A DNA stretch of 64,000 bases from Rhizobiaceae bacterium (GTDB lineage: Bacteria; Pseudomonadota; Alphaproteobacteria; Rhizobiales; Rhizobiaceae). Every line of letters starts with the position of its first letter. The stretch's first letter is position 1. Of the stretch, positions 39,001-49,461 are shown in pieces. The translations under genes and the position numbers were made by a program. The notes beneath the pieces were generated by a model that was not told the DNA's origin, ran no database searches, and saw nothing but the letters and a program-made list of their open reading frames with translations. Location: the NCBI GenBank assembly GCA_019635795.1, contig JAHBYV010000003.1, positions 124,001 through 188,000 of the forward strand, given 5' to 3'.

Positions 39001-39517
39001 AGCCGCGCGTGGTTCGGCTATGCACCGAATGCTGCAAACATTGCCTGAGTTTGCAGCCCAAGAGCGCGCAGAGGCGGCAAAGCGCTATCTGGATATGGTC
39101 GCTGGCGATTGGCCCCAGGCAGAACGCGATAGCGCCTGGCAGTCCGTGGAAGTGATACTGAACGATCCGGTATATGGCTCAATCTTTGATCAGGGCTCGC
39201 GCGCCGAAGTCGCGATTGCAGGCACCCTGTCTGTGCAGGGCAAGGACCGGTTTGTCTCCGGCAAGATTGACCGTCTGGCGGTGACTGATAGCTCGGTTCA
39301 GATCATAGATTTCAAGACCAACAGGCCGGCGCCTGTAACGCTGGATCAGGTGCCGGAAGCATATATCCTTCAGCTCGCGCTTTACGCCGAGCTTCTCAAG
39401 CCGCTCTATCCAGGCAAATCGATTCGTGCAGCCCTGCTATACACGGAAGCACCAAGGCTGATTGAACTTCCACAAAACGCTCTTGCCGCGGCGCTTGCCC
39501 GACTCACCCAAGCGTGA
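36002..39517 (+). CDS. addA: Double-strand break repair helicase-nuclease AddA
   Basis: The 1171-residue UvrD/RecB-type helicase has Walker [13 protein letters not shown] near residues 28-39, the [13 protein letters not shown] motif, [37 protein letters not shown] and [14 protein letters not shown]. It ends with a PD-(D/E)xK nuclease ([27 protein letters not shown]). With AddB it processes DNA ends at Chi-like sites. Overlaps addB by four bases. Confidence 0.97.
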   Translation: MKPARPVPTETLNAQARASDPAISAWVSANAGSGKTHVLSQRVIRLLLGDTDPARILCLTYTRAAAANMANRVFKELSAWTAMPDEELANAIESLEGRRPDSAKLSLARRLFSKALETPGGLKIQTIHAFCESVLHQFPLEANIPAHFELMDSKLEELLITQARRDLISGAADDRSGELADAFAKVLERGGESGLDVLLGEIIAQRDGLRRFITHARFGPEETDRPFAPIFEEFGFFGNTTAESIAQSIWPLPGFSHAEFRAFVDEANAAGAGQVQKYILPMAVAGFEEQDPVRRLALLASGFLKADGEPYGERTFTKALVARMPDIAARYATAAAMLSQARDRMALFRMLEGTVAALTVADRLIERYEKLKTDRGFLDFNDLITRTANLLARQDVGPWVQFKLDKGIDHILLDEAQDTSPEQWNVVKRIAGEFFVGETARNVARTIFAVGDEKQSIYSFQGAAPKSFAESGREFARLVSSANREFSPVRLSLSFRSTNDVLHAVDRVFDRPETRRGLSSEAIAHSAWRHNEPGYVEVWDSIGAQQAEEPDDWRTPVDHATAPAVRLAAQVAGTIKKWLDDGDVIEGQNRRIRPGDILVLVRKRDGFVHALSRNLKELDIAVAGADRLKLVAHIAVQDMMALGRFLLQPHDDLSLAAVLKSPIFGFDEQRLFEIAAGRSARQTLIGTMRQMADQHEDIRAAVEMLDRWDTEAAFRPPFEFFSGALQRDGVRRRMIARLGHEAGDILDEFLSFCLAEEQTGLPGLSAFIETLDSAGPEIKREMDQTRNEVRIMTVHASKGLEAPVVFLVDSGSAPFSDHHLPRLMPFRPQGELKHVEGYLWRSDAEVKNSVIKSIRDRLKDLADDEYRRLLYVGMTRAEDRLIVCGYHGKRDQAQGVWHRLVMEALSTDARSEQRQHPVAEGIVVRYRATEVPNVVTTPEIAEETPPQAVAPAPLAPLARPELLPRPLSPSGAAALIESALETGKDTRSPVLDPQANTPFAAARGSAMHRMLQTLPEFAAQERAEAAKRYLDMVAGDWPQAERDSAWQSVEVILNDPVYGSIFDQGSRAEVAIAGTLSVQGKDRFVSGKIDRLAVTDSSVQIIDFKTNRPAPVTLDQVPEAYILQLALYAELLKPLYPGKSIRAALLYTEAPRLIELPQNALAAALARLTQA

Positions 39518-39528
39518 CACAAGATAAA

Positions 39529-39557
39529 CTTGAACGGCGGAACATTACCCACCATAT
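39529..39557 (+). promoter_or_regulatory. RpoH-like promoter of trxA
   Basis: CTTGAA (39529-39534) and CCATAT (39552-39557) are 17 bases apart, 34 bases before the trxA start. The same layout precedes dnaK and the DUF2852 gene. Sigma-32 control of thioredoxin has been described in alphaproteobacteria. Confidence 0.5.
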
Positions 39558-39591
39558 CTCGTTCCAGAACTACATTCGAGAGGACTTCAGC

Positions 39592-39915
39592 ATGGCCACC
39601 CTCAAGGTTGACAAGAACAATTTCAAGGCCGACGTGCTCGATTCAAAAGAGCCGGTCGTCGTCGATTTTTGGGCAGAATGGTGCGGCCCTTGCAAGATGA
39701 TTGGCCCGTCGCTGGAAGAGATTTCCAATGAGCTTGGCGGCAAGGCCAAGATTGCAAAGCTGAACATTGATGAAAACCCGGAATTGGCGGCGCAATTTGG
39801 CGTGCGTTCAATTCCCACGCTGATGATTTTCAAAGGTGGCGAAGTGGCTGACATCAAGGTTGGCGCATTGCCGAAAACCGCGCTGTCACATTGGATCAAT
39901 GGCGCTGTCGCCTGA
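39592..39915 (+). CDS. trxA: Thioredoxin
   Basis: The 107-residue protein carries WCGPC in [15 protein letters not shown] and the cis-Pro loop SIPTLMIF, with lengths typical of Trx1. The ATG at 39592 follows GAGAGG; an earlier in-frame ATG-like start at 39514 overlaps addA and adds unrelated residues. It has its own RpoH-like promoter and a strong terminator, so it can be expressed apart from addA. Confidence 0.97.
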   Translation: MATLKVDKNNFKADVLDSKEPVVVDFWAEWCGPCKMIGPSLEEISNELGGKAKIAKLNIDENPELAAQFGVRSIPTLMIFKGGEVADIKVGALPKTALSHWINGAVA

Positions 39916-39941
39916 ACGGACTCTGGACTCGCTCAAGAATG

Positions 39942-39965
39942 GCCCGGCAATCTGCCGGGCTTTTT
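39942..39965 (+). terminator. Intrinsic terminator of trxA
   Basis: A perfect seven-pair stem GCCCGGC/GCCGGGC (39942-39948 with 39954-39960) with a five-base loop is followed by TTTTTC. It touches the folC stop, so trxA and folC converge here with no spare sequence. Confidence 0.88.
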
Positions 39966-41299
39966 CATTTTGGCGGCGTGCCGTTCTCTGCAAGCGCTTG
40001 ACCGGCAAGGTACAATGAGCCGCAAATGAGAATGCGCGGAGCAACCTCGCGCTCGTCCCACGTGTCGCGCAATAACATCAAGGCGTTCGCAATTGAATTC
40101 ACAGGCTCGGCAGACAATCCCGCTGCCTGTGCTCGCACCGCAAGCTCGGCGTTTGAAACGCTGGAATCGCTGGATGTGACCGGAACCGTATAGACATGGC
40201 GCGCCATGCCGTGAAATGCGCGGAAATAGCCAGTCTGGTCCTTGGTGTTAATCATGCCGGAGACAAGAAATAGCGGCCGCGGTTGCTTCTCTTCGAGTTC
40301 CGCAAGCGCTTCTGCCACCACAAGTCCCGCGCCCGGATTGTGTCCCCCGTCAATCCATAGCTCGGCTCTATCCGGAATCAGGTCGAATAGCTTTCCATGG
40401 GTCAGTCGCTGCATTCGCCCCGGCCATTCCACGCTCGACATTGCGCGGTCGGCATCATCTTCTCCCACATCGAAACCCGCTGCGCGCACGGCAGCAATCG
40501 CAGCCGCTGCGTTGGCGTATTGATGGCGTCCCAGCAGTTTCGGCCGCGACAAATCCATCAGGCCGGTCTCGTCCTGATAAATCATGCGACGGTTTTCTTC
40601 GTGGGCAAGGAAATCCTGCCCGTAGACCCATAATGGGCAATCGAGGCGTTCCGCCCGATCCACCAGCACGATACCTGCCTCGTCGTAATCCTGTTGGCCG
40701 ATCACAACCGGACAACCCGGTTTGATGATGCCCGCTTTCTCGGAAGCAATGAGTTCCACCCGGTCACCGAGATAGGCTTCATGATCCATTGAAATGGGCA
40801 TGATGAGGGAAACGGCGGGTTCTCTGATAACGTTCGTGGCGTCGAAGCGGCCACCAAGGCCCACCTCAATGATCACGGCATCGGCAGGGTGCTCAGAAAA
40901 CAAAAGGAAAGTCGCGGCAGTCAAAATTTCGAAAACTGTGATTGTCTGACCGTCATTCGCCGCGGAGATGCGCCGTAACGCGTCGGCAAGAAGTTCGTCG
41001 TTCACCAGTTGCCCGCCACCGGGCGCGGCCATTCTGTACCGCTCGTGCCAATTCACCAGATGCGGGGACGTATGGGCATGCACATTATATCCCGCCTCTT
41101 CAAGCAAGGCGCGGGAGAATGCTGCAGCAGAACCCTTTCCATTCGTCCCGGCAATGTGAATGACCGGCGGGAGCTTGTCCTGCGGATTGCCAAGCTTTTC
41201 AAGCAGGCGGGAAATCCGATCCAGCGAAAGATCGAATCCCTTCGGGTGCAACGCCATAAGGCGCTCGATCTCGCGGTCGGCAGCCGTGTGTTGTGTCAC
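39965..41299 (-). CDS. folC: Bifunctional dihydrofolate/folylpolyglutamate synthase
   Basis: FolC adds glutamate to dihydropteroate and to folates. The 444-residue protein has the ATP-binding P-loop HIAGTNGKGS (near residues 47-56) and the SPHLVNWHER and EVGLGGRFDATN family motifs. It lies 28 bases downstream of accD on the minus strand, the usual order accD-folC in rhizobia. A TGA at 39965 closes it against the trxA terminator. Confidence 0.95.
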   Translation of the reverse strand: MTQHTAADREIERLMALHPKGFDLSLDRISRLLEKLGNPQDKLPPVIHIAGTNGKGSAAAFSRALLEEAGYNVHAHTSPHLVNWHERYRMAAPGGGQLVNDELLADALRRISAANDGQTITVFEILTAATFLLFSEHPADAVIIEVGLGGRFDATNVIREPAVSLIMPISMDHEAYLGDRVELIASEKAGIIKPGCPVVIGQQDYDEAGIVLVDRAERLDCPLWVYGQDFLAHEENRRMIYQDETGLMDLSRPKLLGRHQYANAAAAIAAVRAAGFDVGEDDADRAMSSVEWPGRMQRLTHGKLFDLIPDRAELWIDGGHNPGAGLVVAEALAELEEKQPRPLFLVSGMINTKDQTGYFRAFHGMARHVYTVPVTSSDSSVSNAELAVRAQAAGLSAEPVNSIANALMLLRDTWDEREVAPRILICGSLYLAGQALAENGTPPK

Positions 41300-41327
41300 A
41301 ATGTCGAGCCTTGTTCAGCGCCGCGGT

Positions 41328-42248
41328 TCACGCACCAGGTCGTTTCTCGGCATTTACCTTGGCTGGTGGTAAGATTTCCGGCTCGACTGCGTCTGTCTGC
41401 GGCGTCTTCATGAGAATTTTCAGAAGGCGCGCAATTGTTTCCTTCATCTCCAGACGTGACACGACCATATCAACCATGCCGTGTTCCATCAGGTACTCGG
41501 CCCGCTGGAAACCTTCCGGCAGCTTTTCGCGAATGGTCTGCTCGATAACGCGCGGTCCGGCAAAGCCGATAAGGGCGCCGGGCTCGGCAATATGAACATC
41601 GCCCAACATTGCATAGGAAGCTGTAACGCCGCCGGTCGTCGGGTTGGTCAGCACCACAATATAGGGCAGACCCGCTTCTTTCAGGCGATCCACACCCACG
41701 GTTGTACGTGGCAATTGCATGAGGGAAAGAATGCCTTCCTGCATTCGCGCGCCACCAGAGGCCGCGAACAGCACCAGCGGGCGCTTCCTTTCAATGGCAG
41801 TCTCAAACGCGCGCACGATCGCTTCGCCCGCAGCCATGCCAAGTGACCCGCCCATAAAGGCAAAATCCTGCACAGTAGCGACAATGGGCAGTCCCTCAAT
41901 CGTGCCGACACCGCTCACTATGGCGTCGTCCATGCCTGTTTTGGAGCGCGCATCTTTCAGGCGGTCCGTGTAGCGCTTTTCGTCGCGGAACTTGAGGGGG
42001 TCCGTCGCGACCTTAGGGTTCTCGATCACCTCATAAGCGCCGTCATCGAAAAAGAAACGGAGCCGTTCTTTCGCAGCAATCTTCATGTGATGGCCGGAAG
42101 AGGGAATGACCCATTGATTGCTTTCAAGGTCTTTGTGAAAGACCATTTCGCCGCTCTCCGGATCCTTGATCCAGAGATTTTCGGGCATGTCTCGCCGACC
42201 AAGCATCGAGTTGATTTTTGGGCGAACGTAATTGGTAATCCAGTTCAT
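41328..42248 (-). CDS. accD: Acetyl-CoA carboxylase carboxyltransferase subunit beta, lacking the zinc ribbon
   Basis: AccD with AccA transfers carboxyl groups from carboxybiotin to acetyl-CoA to start fatty-acid synthesis. The 306-residue protein has the crotonase-like core: [47 protein letters not shown] and [11 protein letters not shown]. The N-terminal region [13 protein letters not shown]...[12 protein letters not shown] aligns with the E. coli Cys4 zinc ribbon but has none of the four cysteines. It sits between trpA and folC, as in other rhizobia. Confidence 0.95.
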   Translation of the reverse strand: MNWITNYVRPKINSMLGRRDMPENLWIKDPESGEMVFHKDLESNQWVIPSSGHHMKIAAKERLRFFFDDGAYEVIENPKVATDPLKFRDEKRYTDRLKDARSKTGMDDAIVSGVGTIEGLPIVATVQDFAFMGGSLGMAAGEAIVRAFETAIERKRPLVLFAASGGARMQEGILSLMQLPRTTVGVDRLKEAGLPYIVVLTNPTTGGVTASYAMLGDVHIAEPGALIGFAGPRVIEQTIREKLPEGFQRAEYLMEHGMVDMVVSRLEMKETIARLLKILMKTPQTDAVEPEILPPAKVNAEKRPGA

Positions 42249-42287
42249 CGCGCGATCCCTTGGGCCGTCGTGAAAATGCGGTATAGA

Positions 42288-43127
42288 CTAGGCAGTTTCA
42301 AGGCGCGCCGCGCGCACGCCTTGCGCCAGTCCATTGACCAGAGTTGCAACAGATTCCGCCGGATCTGCAGTTTGCTCGCCGTTCGGGCCGAGCACATTGG
42401 CAATTGCGTTGACGATTGCGGTTCCCACCACAACGCCATCAGCCGAAGCTCCAATCGTGCGCGCCTGTTCGGCGGTTTTGACGCCAAAGCCCACGCACAC
42501 CGGCAGGTCGGTGTGGGCCTTGATGCGCTTCACAGCATCCGAAACCTTGGCCGTGTCGGCCAGCGCTGAACCCGTTATGCCGGTCATTGATACGTAATAG
42601 ACAAAGCCGGATGTGTTTTCCAAAACCTTGGGCAGGCGCTTGTCGTCGGTTGTTGGCGTTGCAAGGCGGATAAAGTTTATCCCTGCGTTCAATGCCGGGA
42701 CACAAAGCTCATTGTCCATCTCAGGCGGCAGATCGACGACAATCAGACCGTCAATGCCCGCCTGTTTTGCGTCAGTCAGGAACCGGTCCACGCCATAGAT
42801 GTAGATCGGGTTGTAATAACCCATCAAAACGATCGGCGTTTCATTGTCTTCCTTGCGGAAGTCCCGTGCCATTTCAAGCGTTCTGGCAAGCGTCTGCCCG
42901 CCCTTGAGCGCCCGCAGGCCAGCAGCCTGAATTGCCTGACCGTCGGCCATCGGGTCGGAGAATGGCATTCCCAGTTCAATGATGTCAGCACCGGCCTTGG
43001 GAAGGGCCTTCATAACCTTCAAGGAAGTGTCGTAATTCGGATCCCCACCCATGAAATAGGTAACAAGTGCGGGGCGACCCTCGGCCTTCAGTTTCGCCAT
43101 GCGGCGGTCGATGCGGGTGTCGGTCAT
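42288..43127 (-). CDS. trpA: Tryptophan synthase alpha chain
   Basis: TrpA cleaves indole-3-glycerol phosphate to indole and glyceraldehyde-3-phosphate. The 279-residue barrel shows the catalytic Glu and Asp regions in [21 protein letters not shown] and [10 protein letters not shown], and the loop-closing CVGFGVKT. It begins one base after the trpB stop, so the two subunits are coupled. accD follows after 39 bases. Confidence 0.97.
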   Translation of the reverse strand: MTDTRIDRRMAKLKAEGRPALVTYFMGGDPNYDTSLKVMKALPKAGADIIELGMPFSDPMADGQAIQAAGLRALKGGQTLARTLEMARDFRKEDNETPIVLMGYYNPIYIYGVDRFLTDAKQAGIDGLIVVDLPPEMDNELCVPALNAGINFIRLATPTTDDKRLPKVLENTSGFVYYVSMTGITGSALADTAKVSDAVKRIKAHTDLPVCVGFGVKTAEQARTIGASADGVVVGTAIVNAIANVLGPNGEQTADPAESVATLVNGLAQGVRAARLETA

Positions 43128-43128
43128 G

Positions 43129-44349
43129 TCAGATCTCCATCCCCATCATGCCTGCTACAGTGTGAACGTCCTTGTCGCCACGGCCGGAAAGGTTGACCAC
43201 TATGATTTGATCCTTGTCCATCGTCGGGGCGAGTTTGACTACCTGCGCAATTGCGTGGGCCGATTCGAGAGCGGGAATTATGCCTTCCACTCTGGTGGTG
43301 AGCTTGAAGGCATCCAGAGCCTCGTCGTCGAGGATTGGCACATATTCAACGCGGCCCGTATCACGCAGCCAGGAGTGCTCCGGCCCGACACCGGGATAAT
43401 CCAGCCCGGCGGAAATCGAGTGCCCGTCAAGGATTTGACCATCTTCGTTCTGCAAGAGATAGGTACGGTTTCCGTGCAGAACGCCCGGGCGACCGGCATT
43501 CATGGAAGCGCAATGCTCTATGCCTTCGAGACCGCGTCCGCCAGCTTCCACGCCGATGATGCGCACGTCCTTATCGTCAAGGAAAGGATGGAACAAACCG
43601 ATCGCGTTGGAACCTCCGCCAACCGCAGCAATGATCGCGTCGGGCAGCCGGCCTTCCTGCTCCAGAATCTGGGCGCGCGCTTCCGTGCCGATCACTGATT
43701 GGAAGTCACGCACCATTTCAGGGTAAGGATGGGGCCCTGCGGCCGTGCCGATCAGGTAATAGGTGTCCTCGACATTGGTGACCCAATCGCGCAACGCTTC
43801 ATTCATGGCGTCTTTCAGCGTGCCGTGGCCGGCAGAAACAGGCTTCACCTCCGCGCCGAGCAGCTTCATGCGAAAGACGTTAGGCTTTTGCCGCTCCACA
43901 TCGGTTGCGCCCATGTACACAACGCATGGCAGATCGAAACGCGCGGCAACCGTTGCGGAAGCAACACCGTGCTGGCCTGCGCCGGTTTCGGCAATGATGC
44001 GCTTCTTGCCCATGCGCTTTGCCAGCAGGATCTGGCCGAGGCAATTGTTGATCTTGTGCGAACCTGTATGGTTCAAATCTTCGCGTTTGAAATAGACCTT
44101 TGCGCCGCCAAGGTGGCGTGTCAGCCCTTCCGCAAAATAGAGCTTCGATGGGCGGCCTGCATAAAAGGTGGAAAGGGCATCGAGTTCCGCCTTGAATTGC
44201 GGGTCGTTCCTGGCTTCTTCCCAGTGGCGCTGAAGCTCAAGTATGAGCGGCATGAGCGTTTCTGCTACAAAACGACCACCGAAAATGCCGAACATGCCCT
44301 GTTCGTCAGGGCCTGTGCGGAATGAATTGGGCTGTATAGGCTTGTTCAT
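43129..44349 (-). CDS. trpB: Tryptophan synthase beta chain
   Basis: TrpB joins indole and serine to form tryptophan with pyridoxal phosphate. The 406-residue protein has the PLP lysine in [15 protein letters not shown], the AETGAGQHG substrate loop and the phosphate-binding [11 protein letters not shown]. trpF lies 77 bases upstream and trpA immediately downstream, the normal trpFBA order. Confidence 0.98.
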   Translation of the reverse strand: MNKPIQPNSFRTGPDEQGMFGIFGGRFVAETLMPLILELQRHWEEARNDPQFKAELDALSTFYAGRPSKLYFAEGLTRHLGGAKVYFKREDLNHTGSHKINNCLGQILLAKRMGKKRIIAETGAGQHGVASATVAARFDLPCVVYMGATDVERQKPNVFRMKLLGAEVKPVSAGHGTLKDAMNEALRDWVTNVEDTYYLIGTAAGPHPYPEMVRDFQSVIGTEARAQILEQEGRLPDAIIAAVGGGSNAIGLFHPFLDDKDVRIIGVEAGGRGLEGIEHCASMNAGRPGVLHGNRTYLLQNEDGQILDGHSISAGLDYPGVGPEHSWLRDTGRVEYVPILDDEALDAFKLTTRVEGIIPALESAHAIAQVVKLAPTMDKDQIIVVNLSGRGDKDVHTVAGMMGMEI

Positions 44350-44426
44350 TCTTTGGTTCCTTGGCAGGCGGCCAGATTACGCCCTACCGCTTATCCTTAT
44401 CCGGCATGAAATGTAAACGGCTCTCT

Positions 44427-45086
44427 CTAAACTCGGGCGCCGCTTTGCGTCTCGGCCTGCCGCACTGCCGCAAAAAAATCGGCAATCAATCCCGGCTCCT
44501 TCACGCCCGGAGCGATTTCCACTCCCGATGAGACATCAATGCCGGCAGGATGGGCCTGCCGCAGGGCGGACCCGATGTTTGAGGCATTGATGCCCCCTGA
44601 CAGCAGATAGTCTAGATCAGCGGGGAGCGCTGTGAGCAACGTCCAATCGAAAGACACGCCATTGCCGCCGGGAAGCTGTGAACCGGCGGGAGGCTTGGCG
44701 TCAAACAGAAGGCGGTCGGCAACGCCGATGAACGGCTTGACCTTATCAAGGTCATCCGCCGCGCTGATAGATAGTGCTTTCATCACGGGCAGACCAAATC
44801 GCGCTTTAAGTTCGCGCACGCGTTCCGGCGTTTCCTTCCCATGAACCTGAAGAATATCGGGCTGCATCGCATCGACGATACGGCCCAGAAATTCGTCGGA
44901 CGCATCAACTGTAACAGCGACCGCCAGAGCACGACCTCTCGCAGCCTTTCGCAGCTTTCCCGCCTCTTCGGGGTCAATGTTGCGCGGGCTCTTGGGAAAA
45001 AAGATAAAACCGATATGGCTGGCGCCGCCGTCCAGCGCCGCAGCAACAGTTTCTTCAGTCCTTAACCCGCAAATCTTGATGTCCAT
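44427..45086 (-). CDS. trpF: Phosphoribosylanthranilate isomerase
   Basis: TrpF rearranges phosphoribosylanthranilate in tryptophan synthesis. The 219-residue protein begins MDIKICGLRTEETV, with the catalytic Cys in KICGLR and the Asp near LLFDAKPP, and a LSGGINASN phosphate motif. The ATG at 45086 fits the family; an upstream TTG at 45095 is unlikely. The trpB gene follows. Confidence 0.96.
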   Translation of the reverse strand: MDIKICGLRTEETVAAALDGGASHIGFIFFPKSPRNIDPEEAGKLRKAARGRALAVAVTVDASDEFLGRIVDAMQPDILQVHGKETPERVRELKARFGLPVMKALSISAADDLDKVKPFIGVADRLLFDAKPPAGSQLPGGNGVSFDWTLLTALPADLDYLLSGGINASNIGSALRQAHPAGIDVSSGVEIAPGVKEPGLIADFFAAVRQAETQSGARV

Positions 45087-45125
45087 GACAGGCAAATAGG
45101 ATGTGGCGCGCCGAAAGTCGAGCCG

Positions 45126-45875
45126 TCAGTCAAACGCGATGGATTGAAGTGCCGAACCGTTTCGTTTCAACCAGTCCTTGCATCGATCAGTGTCGGGGCA
45201 CAGTTCCCTGCAAAGCTTCCAGAAGCGTGGCGCGTGGTTCATTTCTTTCAGATGCGCGACTTCGTGCGCGACCAGATAATTTATCACCGCAGGCGGGGCC
45301 ATCATTATCCGCCATGAAAAGGAAAGATTGCCCTCGGAAGAGCAGGAACCCCAGCGGCTTGATGTATCCTTGAACCGAATGGATTTTGCCCGCTTGCCCA
45401 GCGTGGCAGTGTGCCTGGCCACAAGTGCCTCTATTTCGTGTTTGGCTTCCCGCTTCAGGAAGTCGGCCACCCGACGGGCCAGATAGCGGCGGTCGCCATG
45501 CACAATCAGCAATGGGCCGCGTTCATCTTGTGAAACGTGAACTGTCCCGCGTGTTCCAGCTTCATGAACGATCAGGTGCGCGACACCGCGCAACGGGATT
45601 TTGATGCCGGGGCGAACCTGTGGCCGATCCGGCACTTTCGCCAAACGTTGCTCCAGCCAGCCCTGATGGCGAAACAGGAAGCGCTCCACTTCCTTGTCAG
45701 GAATCCCCGGTGGCACAGTAATCCGTAGCCCGCGCCCGCCCGCGTCAATTCGCAGTGTCAGGCGCCGCGCGCGTTCGTTTTGCACTATCTTGAGCGGCAA
45801 TGTGCGGCCCGCAACATTATGCTCGCGCTCGACAGGCGAGGCTGGCTGCGGTTCGCGCTTTAGAAAACCAAACAT
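45126..45875 (-). CDS. YgjP-like (DUF45/WLM) zinc metallopeptidase
   Basis: The 249-residue protein has the gluzincin motif HEVAHLKEMNH (HExxH with the third His in MNH) preceded by SSRWGSCSSEGNLSFSWRIMMAP, the signature of the YgjP/M48-like family. The N-terminal 110 residues form a beta-rich domain. It is probably cytoplasmic with no signal peptide. The substrate is unknown. It lies between trpF and an oxidoreductase on the same strand with gaps of 39 and 81 bases. Confidence 0.87.
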   Translation of the reverse strand: MFGFLKREPQPASPVEREHNVAGRTLPLKIVQNERARRLTLRIDAGGRGLRITVPPGIPDKEVERFLFRHQGWLEQRLAKVPDRPQVRPGIKIPLRGVAHLIVHEAGTRGTVHVSQDERGPLLIVHGDRRYLARRVADFLKREAKHEIEALVARHTATLGKRAKSIRFKDTSSRWGSCSSEGNLSFSWRIMMAPPAVINYLVAHEVAHLKEMNHAPRFWKLCRELCPDTDRCKDWLKRNGSALQSIAFD

Positions 45876-45956
45876 GTGACCAGTGATTGCTGATTCGCGC
45901 CGAATTGCGAAGAACCCAAAATATAGGTGCCTTCAACTTGGCGGGAAGGGACGCAT

Positions 45957-46949
45957 TCAGACAGTTTCCCAGCCGTCAGTTTCTCCAGCCCGGTAAATCG
46001 CATCAATGAGCGTCTGGTTTTTCACCGAATCTTCCAATGTGAACACTTCACCGGAACCGCCCTGCGCAACTCTCCCAAAGGTCTCGACCTGATAGCGGTA
46101 TTGCTGAGCTCCGGGAAAGCGCCAGACCTGCGCTTCCGTGTGGCGCTGGTTGTAAAGCTCGACCTTGTGAAAGTCATAGGTGCCGGCGTTGAAAGGCGCG
46201 GAGACTTCAATCAGGCCCTTGTCTCCATGGAACACCATGGACTGACGCGCCGCCAACTGGGTGGCAATGTAGAAGGAAAGCTCAAAGGTTCCGAAATCGG
46301 CGCGAACCGAAGAATAGCTATCTGTCTTGAAATTGCTGTCTCGCTCAACAACCGCCTGAACGCGCACGGGCTCTTGCCCGGTAACAAAACGCGTTGTCAC
46401 CGTAGGGTAAACGCCGATGTCCGGCAGCGCTCCGCCGCCGAGCTCCGGCTTGTTGCGCATATTGTCGGGATCAACATTGTAGTAGGTGAAGGCGCCCTGA
46501 ACCTGTTTGAGCGTTCCGATTGCGCCGGACTGGACGAGTTCCCGCACCTTCAGCCATTGCGGATGGTAGGTCACCATAAAGGCTTCGCAAACCAGTACTT
46601 TGCCTTGGTTCCGCAATTCGATGAGTGGTGCGATTTCCAGGGCATTCAGCGCCAGTGGCTTTTCGACCAGCACATGCTTGCCAGCCTTGATTGCCTTTGC
46701 TGCCCATTCCACATGCTGGGCCGTCGGCACGGGAATATAGACGCCGTCCACCTCTTTTGAGGCGAGCAGTTCCTCATATGAGCCAAATGAATGGCGCGCG
46801 CCAAAATGTGCAGCAAGTTTGCGCGCCTTGTCGTGGTCACGGCTGGCGATTGCAGACAGAACACTACCTTCCGCCTCGACAATCGCCGGGATCAATTGCT
46901 CCCGCGCGATCTTGGCAGTGGACAATACGCCCCAACGAAACATCCGCAC
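45957..46949 (-). CDS. Gfo/Idh/MocA family oxidoreductase
   Basis: The 330-residue NAD(P)-dependent enzyme has the Rossmann start FRWGVLSTAKIAREQLIPAI, the VYIPVPTAQHVEW and EKPLALNALE motifs with the conserved Lys, and the C-terminal GFO_IDH_MocA domain with GGGALPDIGVYPTV. Members act on sugars, inositols or similar alcohols. Substrate and partner are not visible. The gene stands alone among housekeeping genes. Confidence 0.88.
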   Translation of the reverse strand: MRMFRWGVLSTAKIAREQLIPAIVEAEGSVLSAIASRDHDKARKLAAHFGARHSFGSYEELLASKEVDGVYIPVPTAQHVEWAAKAIKAGKHVLVEKPLALNALEIAPLIELRNQGKVLVCEAFMVTYHPQWLKVRELVQSGAIGTLKQVQGAFTYYNVDPDNMRNKPELGGGALPDIGVYPTVTTRFVTGQEPVRVQAVVERDSNFKTDSYSSVRADFGTFELSFYIATQLAARQSMVFHGDKGLIEVSAPFNAGTYDFHKVELYNQRHTEAQVWRFPGAQQYRYQVETFGRVAQGGSGEVFTLEDSVKNQTLIDAIYRAGETDGWETV

Positions 46950-47016
46950 CTCCTGAAACTATTTCGCGCAGATTTGCCCGAAACATGTCAATGATCAAGC
47001 GGATGCCGTTTCGCCC

Positions 47017-49431
47017 CTAAGCGCGCAATGTGCCGCCAGTCTGCTTTTGAACGTTCTCAACGACTCGCGTGGCCAGTGCTTCGAAATCCTCTTCCGTTAG
47101 GGTCTTGTCGACCGGCTGGATTGAGACTTCGATTGCGATAGACTTTTTGTCGGGTCCAAGGGAAGCGCCCTCGAACACATCGAACACAGAAACAGCCGTA
47201 ATCAACTTCTTGTCGGCACTGAGCGCGGCGCGCGTAAGAGTGGCGGCCTCAACCTTTCTGTCAACAATAAAGGCAAAGTCGCGCTTTACAGACTGAAGCG
47301 AGGAGAGCTCCAGCTTCGACTTCATGCGCGTGCTTCTGGCTTTTGGCTCCGGTATGGCATCGAGATAAACTTCAAAGCCGGCAAGGGGACCGGAAACGTC
47401 CAGCCCCTCAAGCGTCTTTGGGTGGAATTCCCCGAAATGACCAAGAATGACCTTGGGGCCAAGTTTTATGACGCCGGATCGGCCGGGGTGATACCAGGCG
47501 GGAGCGTCAGCCTCGATCTGCAGGCGATCAACGGGCGCACCACACGCTTCCAGCACGGCAATTGCGTCTGCCTTGGCATCGAAAACGCCGACCGGACCGG
47601 CGTTGCCTGCCCATGAGCGGCCCGAACCCTCAAGCTTGGCGGTTCCGCGCCGAATGCCGGATGCAACACGACGCTGTTTGTCGGGAGTATCGCCCTCATA
47701 AGTCGCTGAAACCTCAAAGAGAGCCACATCGGCAAAGCCGCGATCTGCGTTTCGCTGCGCTGCCGCGATAAGTCCGGGCAGGAGTGATGGCCGCATATCG
47801 GACATTTCCGCTGCAATCGGGTTGGAAAGCTTGAGCGCAGGGCTCCCGCCGCCGAATATTTCTGCGTGCTTTGCCGGAATGAAAGAATAGGTGACGGCCT
47901 CCATCATGCCGCGCACGGCCAGCGTGCGTTTTGCAAAGCGTGTGCGCACCTGCAGCGTGGTCAGGATTTTGGTGTTAACCGCACCCTGATTCACCAATGG
48001 CTGCGGTGCAATGGCGTCAACGCCGTGGATACGCATCACCTCTTCCACAAGATCAGCCTTGCCCTCAACATCGGGCCGCCACGATGGTACGGAAACGTCT
48101 ATAACGTCGCCATTGCCACTCGGATTGAACCCGAGGCGTTCCAGAATATCGATGCTTTCGGCCTTGGGAACATCCAGCCCCGTAAGCCGCTTCACCTCAG
48201 AGAAGGGGAACGAAATGACCGGCGGCGTATAGCCTTCATAGCCGATGACTTCCATTTTGGTTGCCGTGCCACCGCAGAATTCGATGACCATTTGCGTTGC
48301 CAGTTCCAGGCCGGGCACCATGAATTCGGGATCGACGCCGCGCTCGAAACGATAGCGCGCATCGGTGATTATACTGAGGCTGCGACCCGTGCGGGCAATG
48401 TTCAGCGGCTCCCAAAGCGCTGATTCAATCAGCACGTCTGTCGTGCCTTCGTCGGAACCGGAATGCTCGCCACCCATTACGCCAGCAATTGATTCCACGC
48501 CGTTATCGTCTGCAATCACACACATTTCAGGCGTAAGCGCGTATTCGCGTTGATCCAGGGCCAGAACCTTTTCGCCATCTTTCGCTCGCCGCACAACCAG
48601 GTTTCCCGCGACCTTTGCGGCGTCGAAAACATGGAGCGGCCTGCCTTGATCGAAGGTCAGGTAGTTGGTGATGTCTACGAGCGCATTGATGGGGCGCAGC
48701 CCGATTGCAAGCAGGCGCTGTTGCAGCCATTTGGGCGAAGGACCGTTCTTTACCCCGCGAACCAGACGAAGCGCAAAGCCACGGCAAAGCGATGGCGTGT
48801 CGCCGAAATCGAGCGAAACCTTTACCGGACATTCGCCAGAAGCGGCAACCGGCGCAATTGGCTTGGTCTTGAGCTTGCCAAGCCCGCTGGCGGCGAGATC
48901 ACGCGCAATACCGTAAATGCTGGTTGCATCGGGGCGGTTTGGCGTCAGATTGATTTCGATGACCGGATCGTCGAGATGCGCATAGGCTGCAAAACTGGTT
49001 CCCACCGGCGCATCAGCAGGCAGGTCAATAATGCCATTATGCTCATCGGATAGCTGTAACTCCCGCTCCGAGCACATCATGCCGCGGCTTTCTACGCCAC
49101 GAATCTTTCCGATGCCAAGCGTCACATCGATGCCCGGCACGTAAGTTCCCGGCGCAGCGAACGCACCAATCAGTCCGGCGCGGGCATTGGGTGCGCCGCA
49201 CACAACCTGAATCGGTGTTCCGCTGCCAACATCGACGCTCAGTACTTGCAGCTTGTCAGCGTCCGGATGCTTCTCGGCCGTGAGAATTTTGGCGATCACA
49301 AAGGGCTTCAGGGCCGCCTTGTCGTCAACATGCTCGACTTCAAGGCCGATGGACGTCAGGCGCTCGACTATCTCGTCCAGCGTCGCGTCGGTTTCAAGGT
49401 GATCTTTCAGCCAGGAAAGGGTGAGTTTCAT
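47017..49431 (-). CDS. pheT: Phenylalanyl-tRNA synthetase beta subunit
   Basis: The 804-residue protein has the usual domain order: start [29 protein letters not shown]-like tRNA-binding domain (about 40-150), B3/B4 editing domain (about 210-380), B5 domain, catalytic-like core and C-terminal FDX-ACB anticodon-binding domain ([24 protein letters not shown] to the end). It follows pheS by 30 bases. Confidence 0.97.
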   Translation of the reverse strand: MKLTLSWLKDHLETDATLDEIVERLTSIGLEVEHVDDKAALKPFVIAKILTAEKHPDADKLQVLSVDVGSGTPIQVVCGAPNARAGLIGAFAAPGTYVPGIDVTLGIGKIRGVESRGMMCSERELQLSDEHNGIIDLPADAPVGTSFAAYAHLDDPVIEINLTPNRPDATSIYGIARDLAASGLGKLKTKPIAPVAASGECPVKVSLDFGDTPSLCRGFALRLVRGVKNGPSPKWLQQRLLAIGLRPINALVDITNYLTFDQGRPLHVFDAAKVAGNLVVRRAKDGEKVLALDQREYALTPEMCVIADDNGVESIAGVMGGEHSGSDEGTTDVLIESALWEPLNIARTGRSLSIITDARYRFERGVDPEFMVPGLELATQMVIEFCGGTATKMEVIGYEGYTPPVISFPFSEVKRLTGLDVPKAESIDILERLGFNPSGNGDVIDVSVPSWRPDVEGKADLVEEVMRIHGVDAIAPQPLVNQGAVNTKILTTLQVRTRFAKRTLAVRGMMEAVTYSFIPAKHAEIFGGGSPALKLSNPIAAEMSDMRPSLLPGLIAAAQRNADRGFADVALFEVSATYEGDTPDKQRRVASGIRRGTAKLEGSGRSWAGNAGPVGVFDAKADAIAVLEACGAPVDRLQIEADAPAWYHPGRSGVIKLGPKVILGHFGEFHPKTLEGLDVSGPLAGFEVYLDAIPEPKARSTRMKSKLELSSLQSVKRDFAFIVDRKVEAATLTRAALSADKKLITAVSVFDVFEGASLGPDKKSIAIEVSIQPVDKTLTEEDFEALATRVVENVQKQTGGTLRA

Positions 49432-49461
49432 GAATTTTTACCCGTGTGTCGTCCGCTGAAT

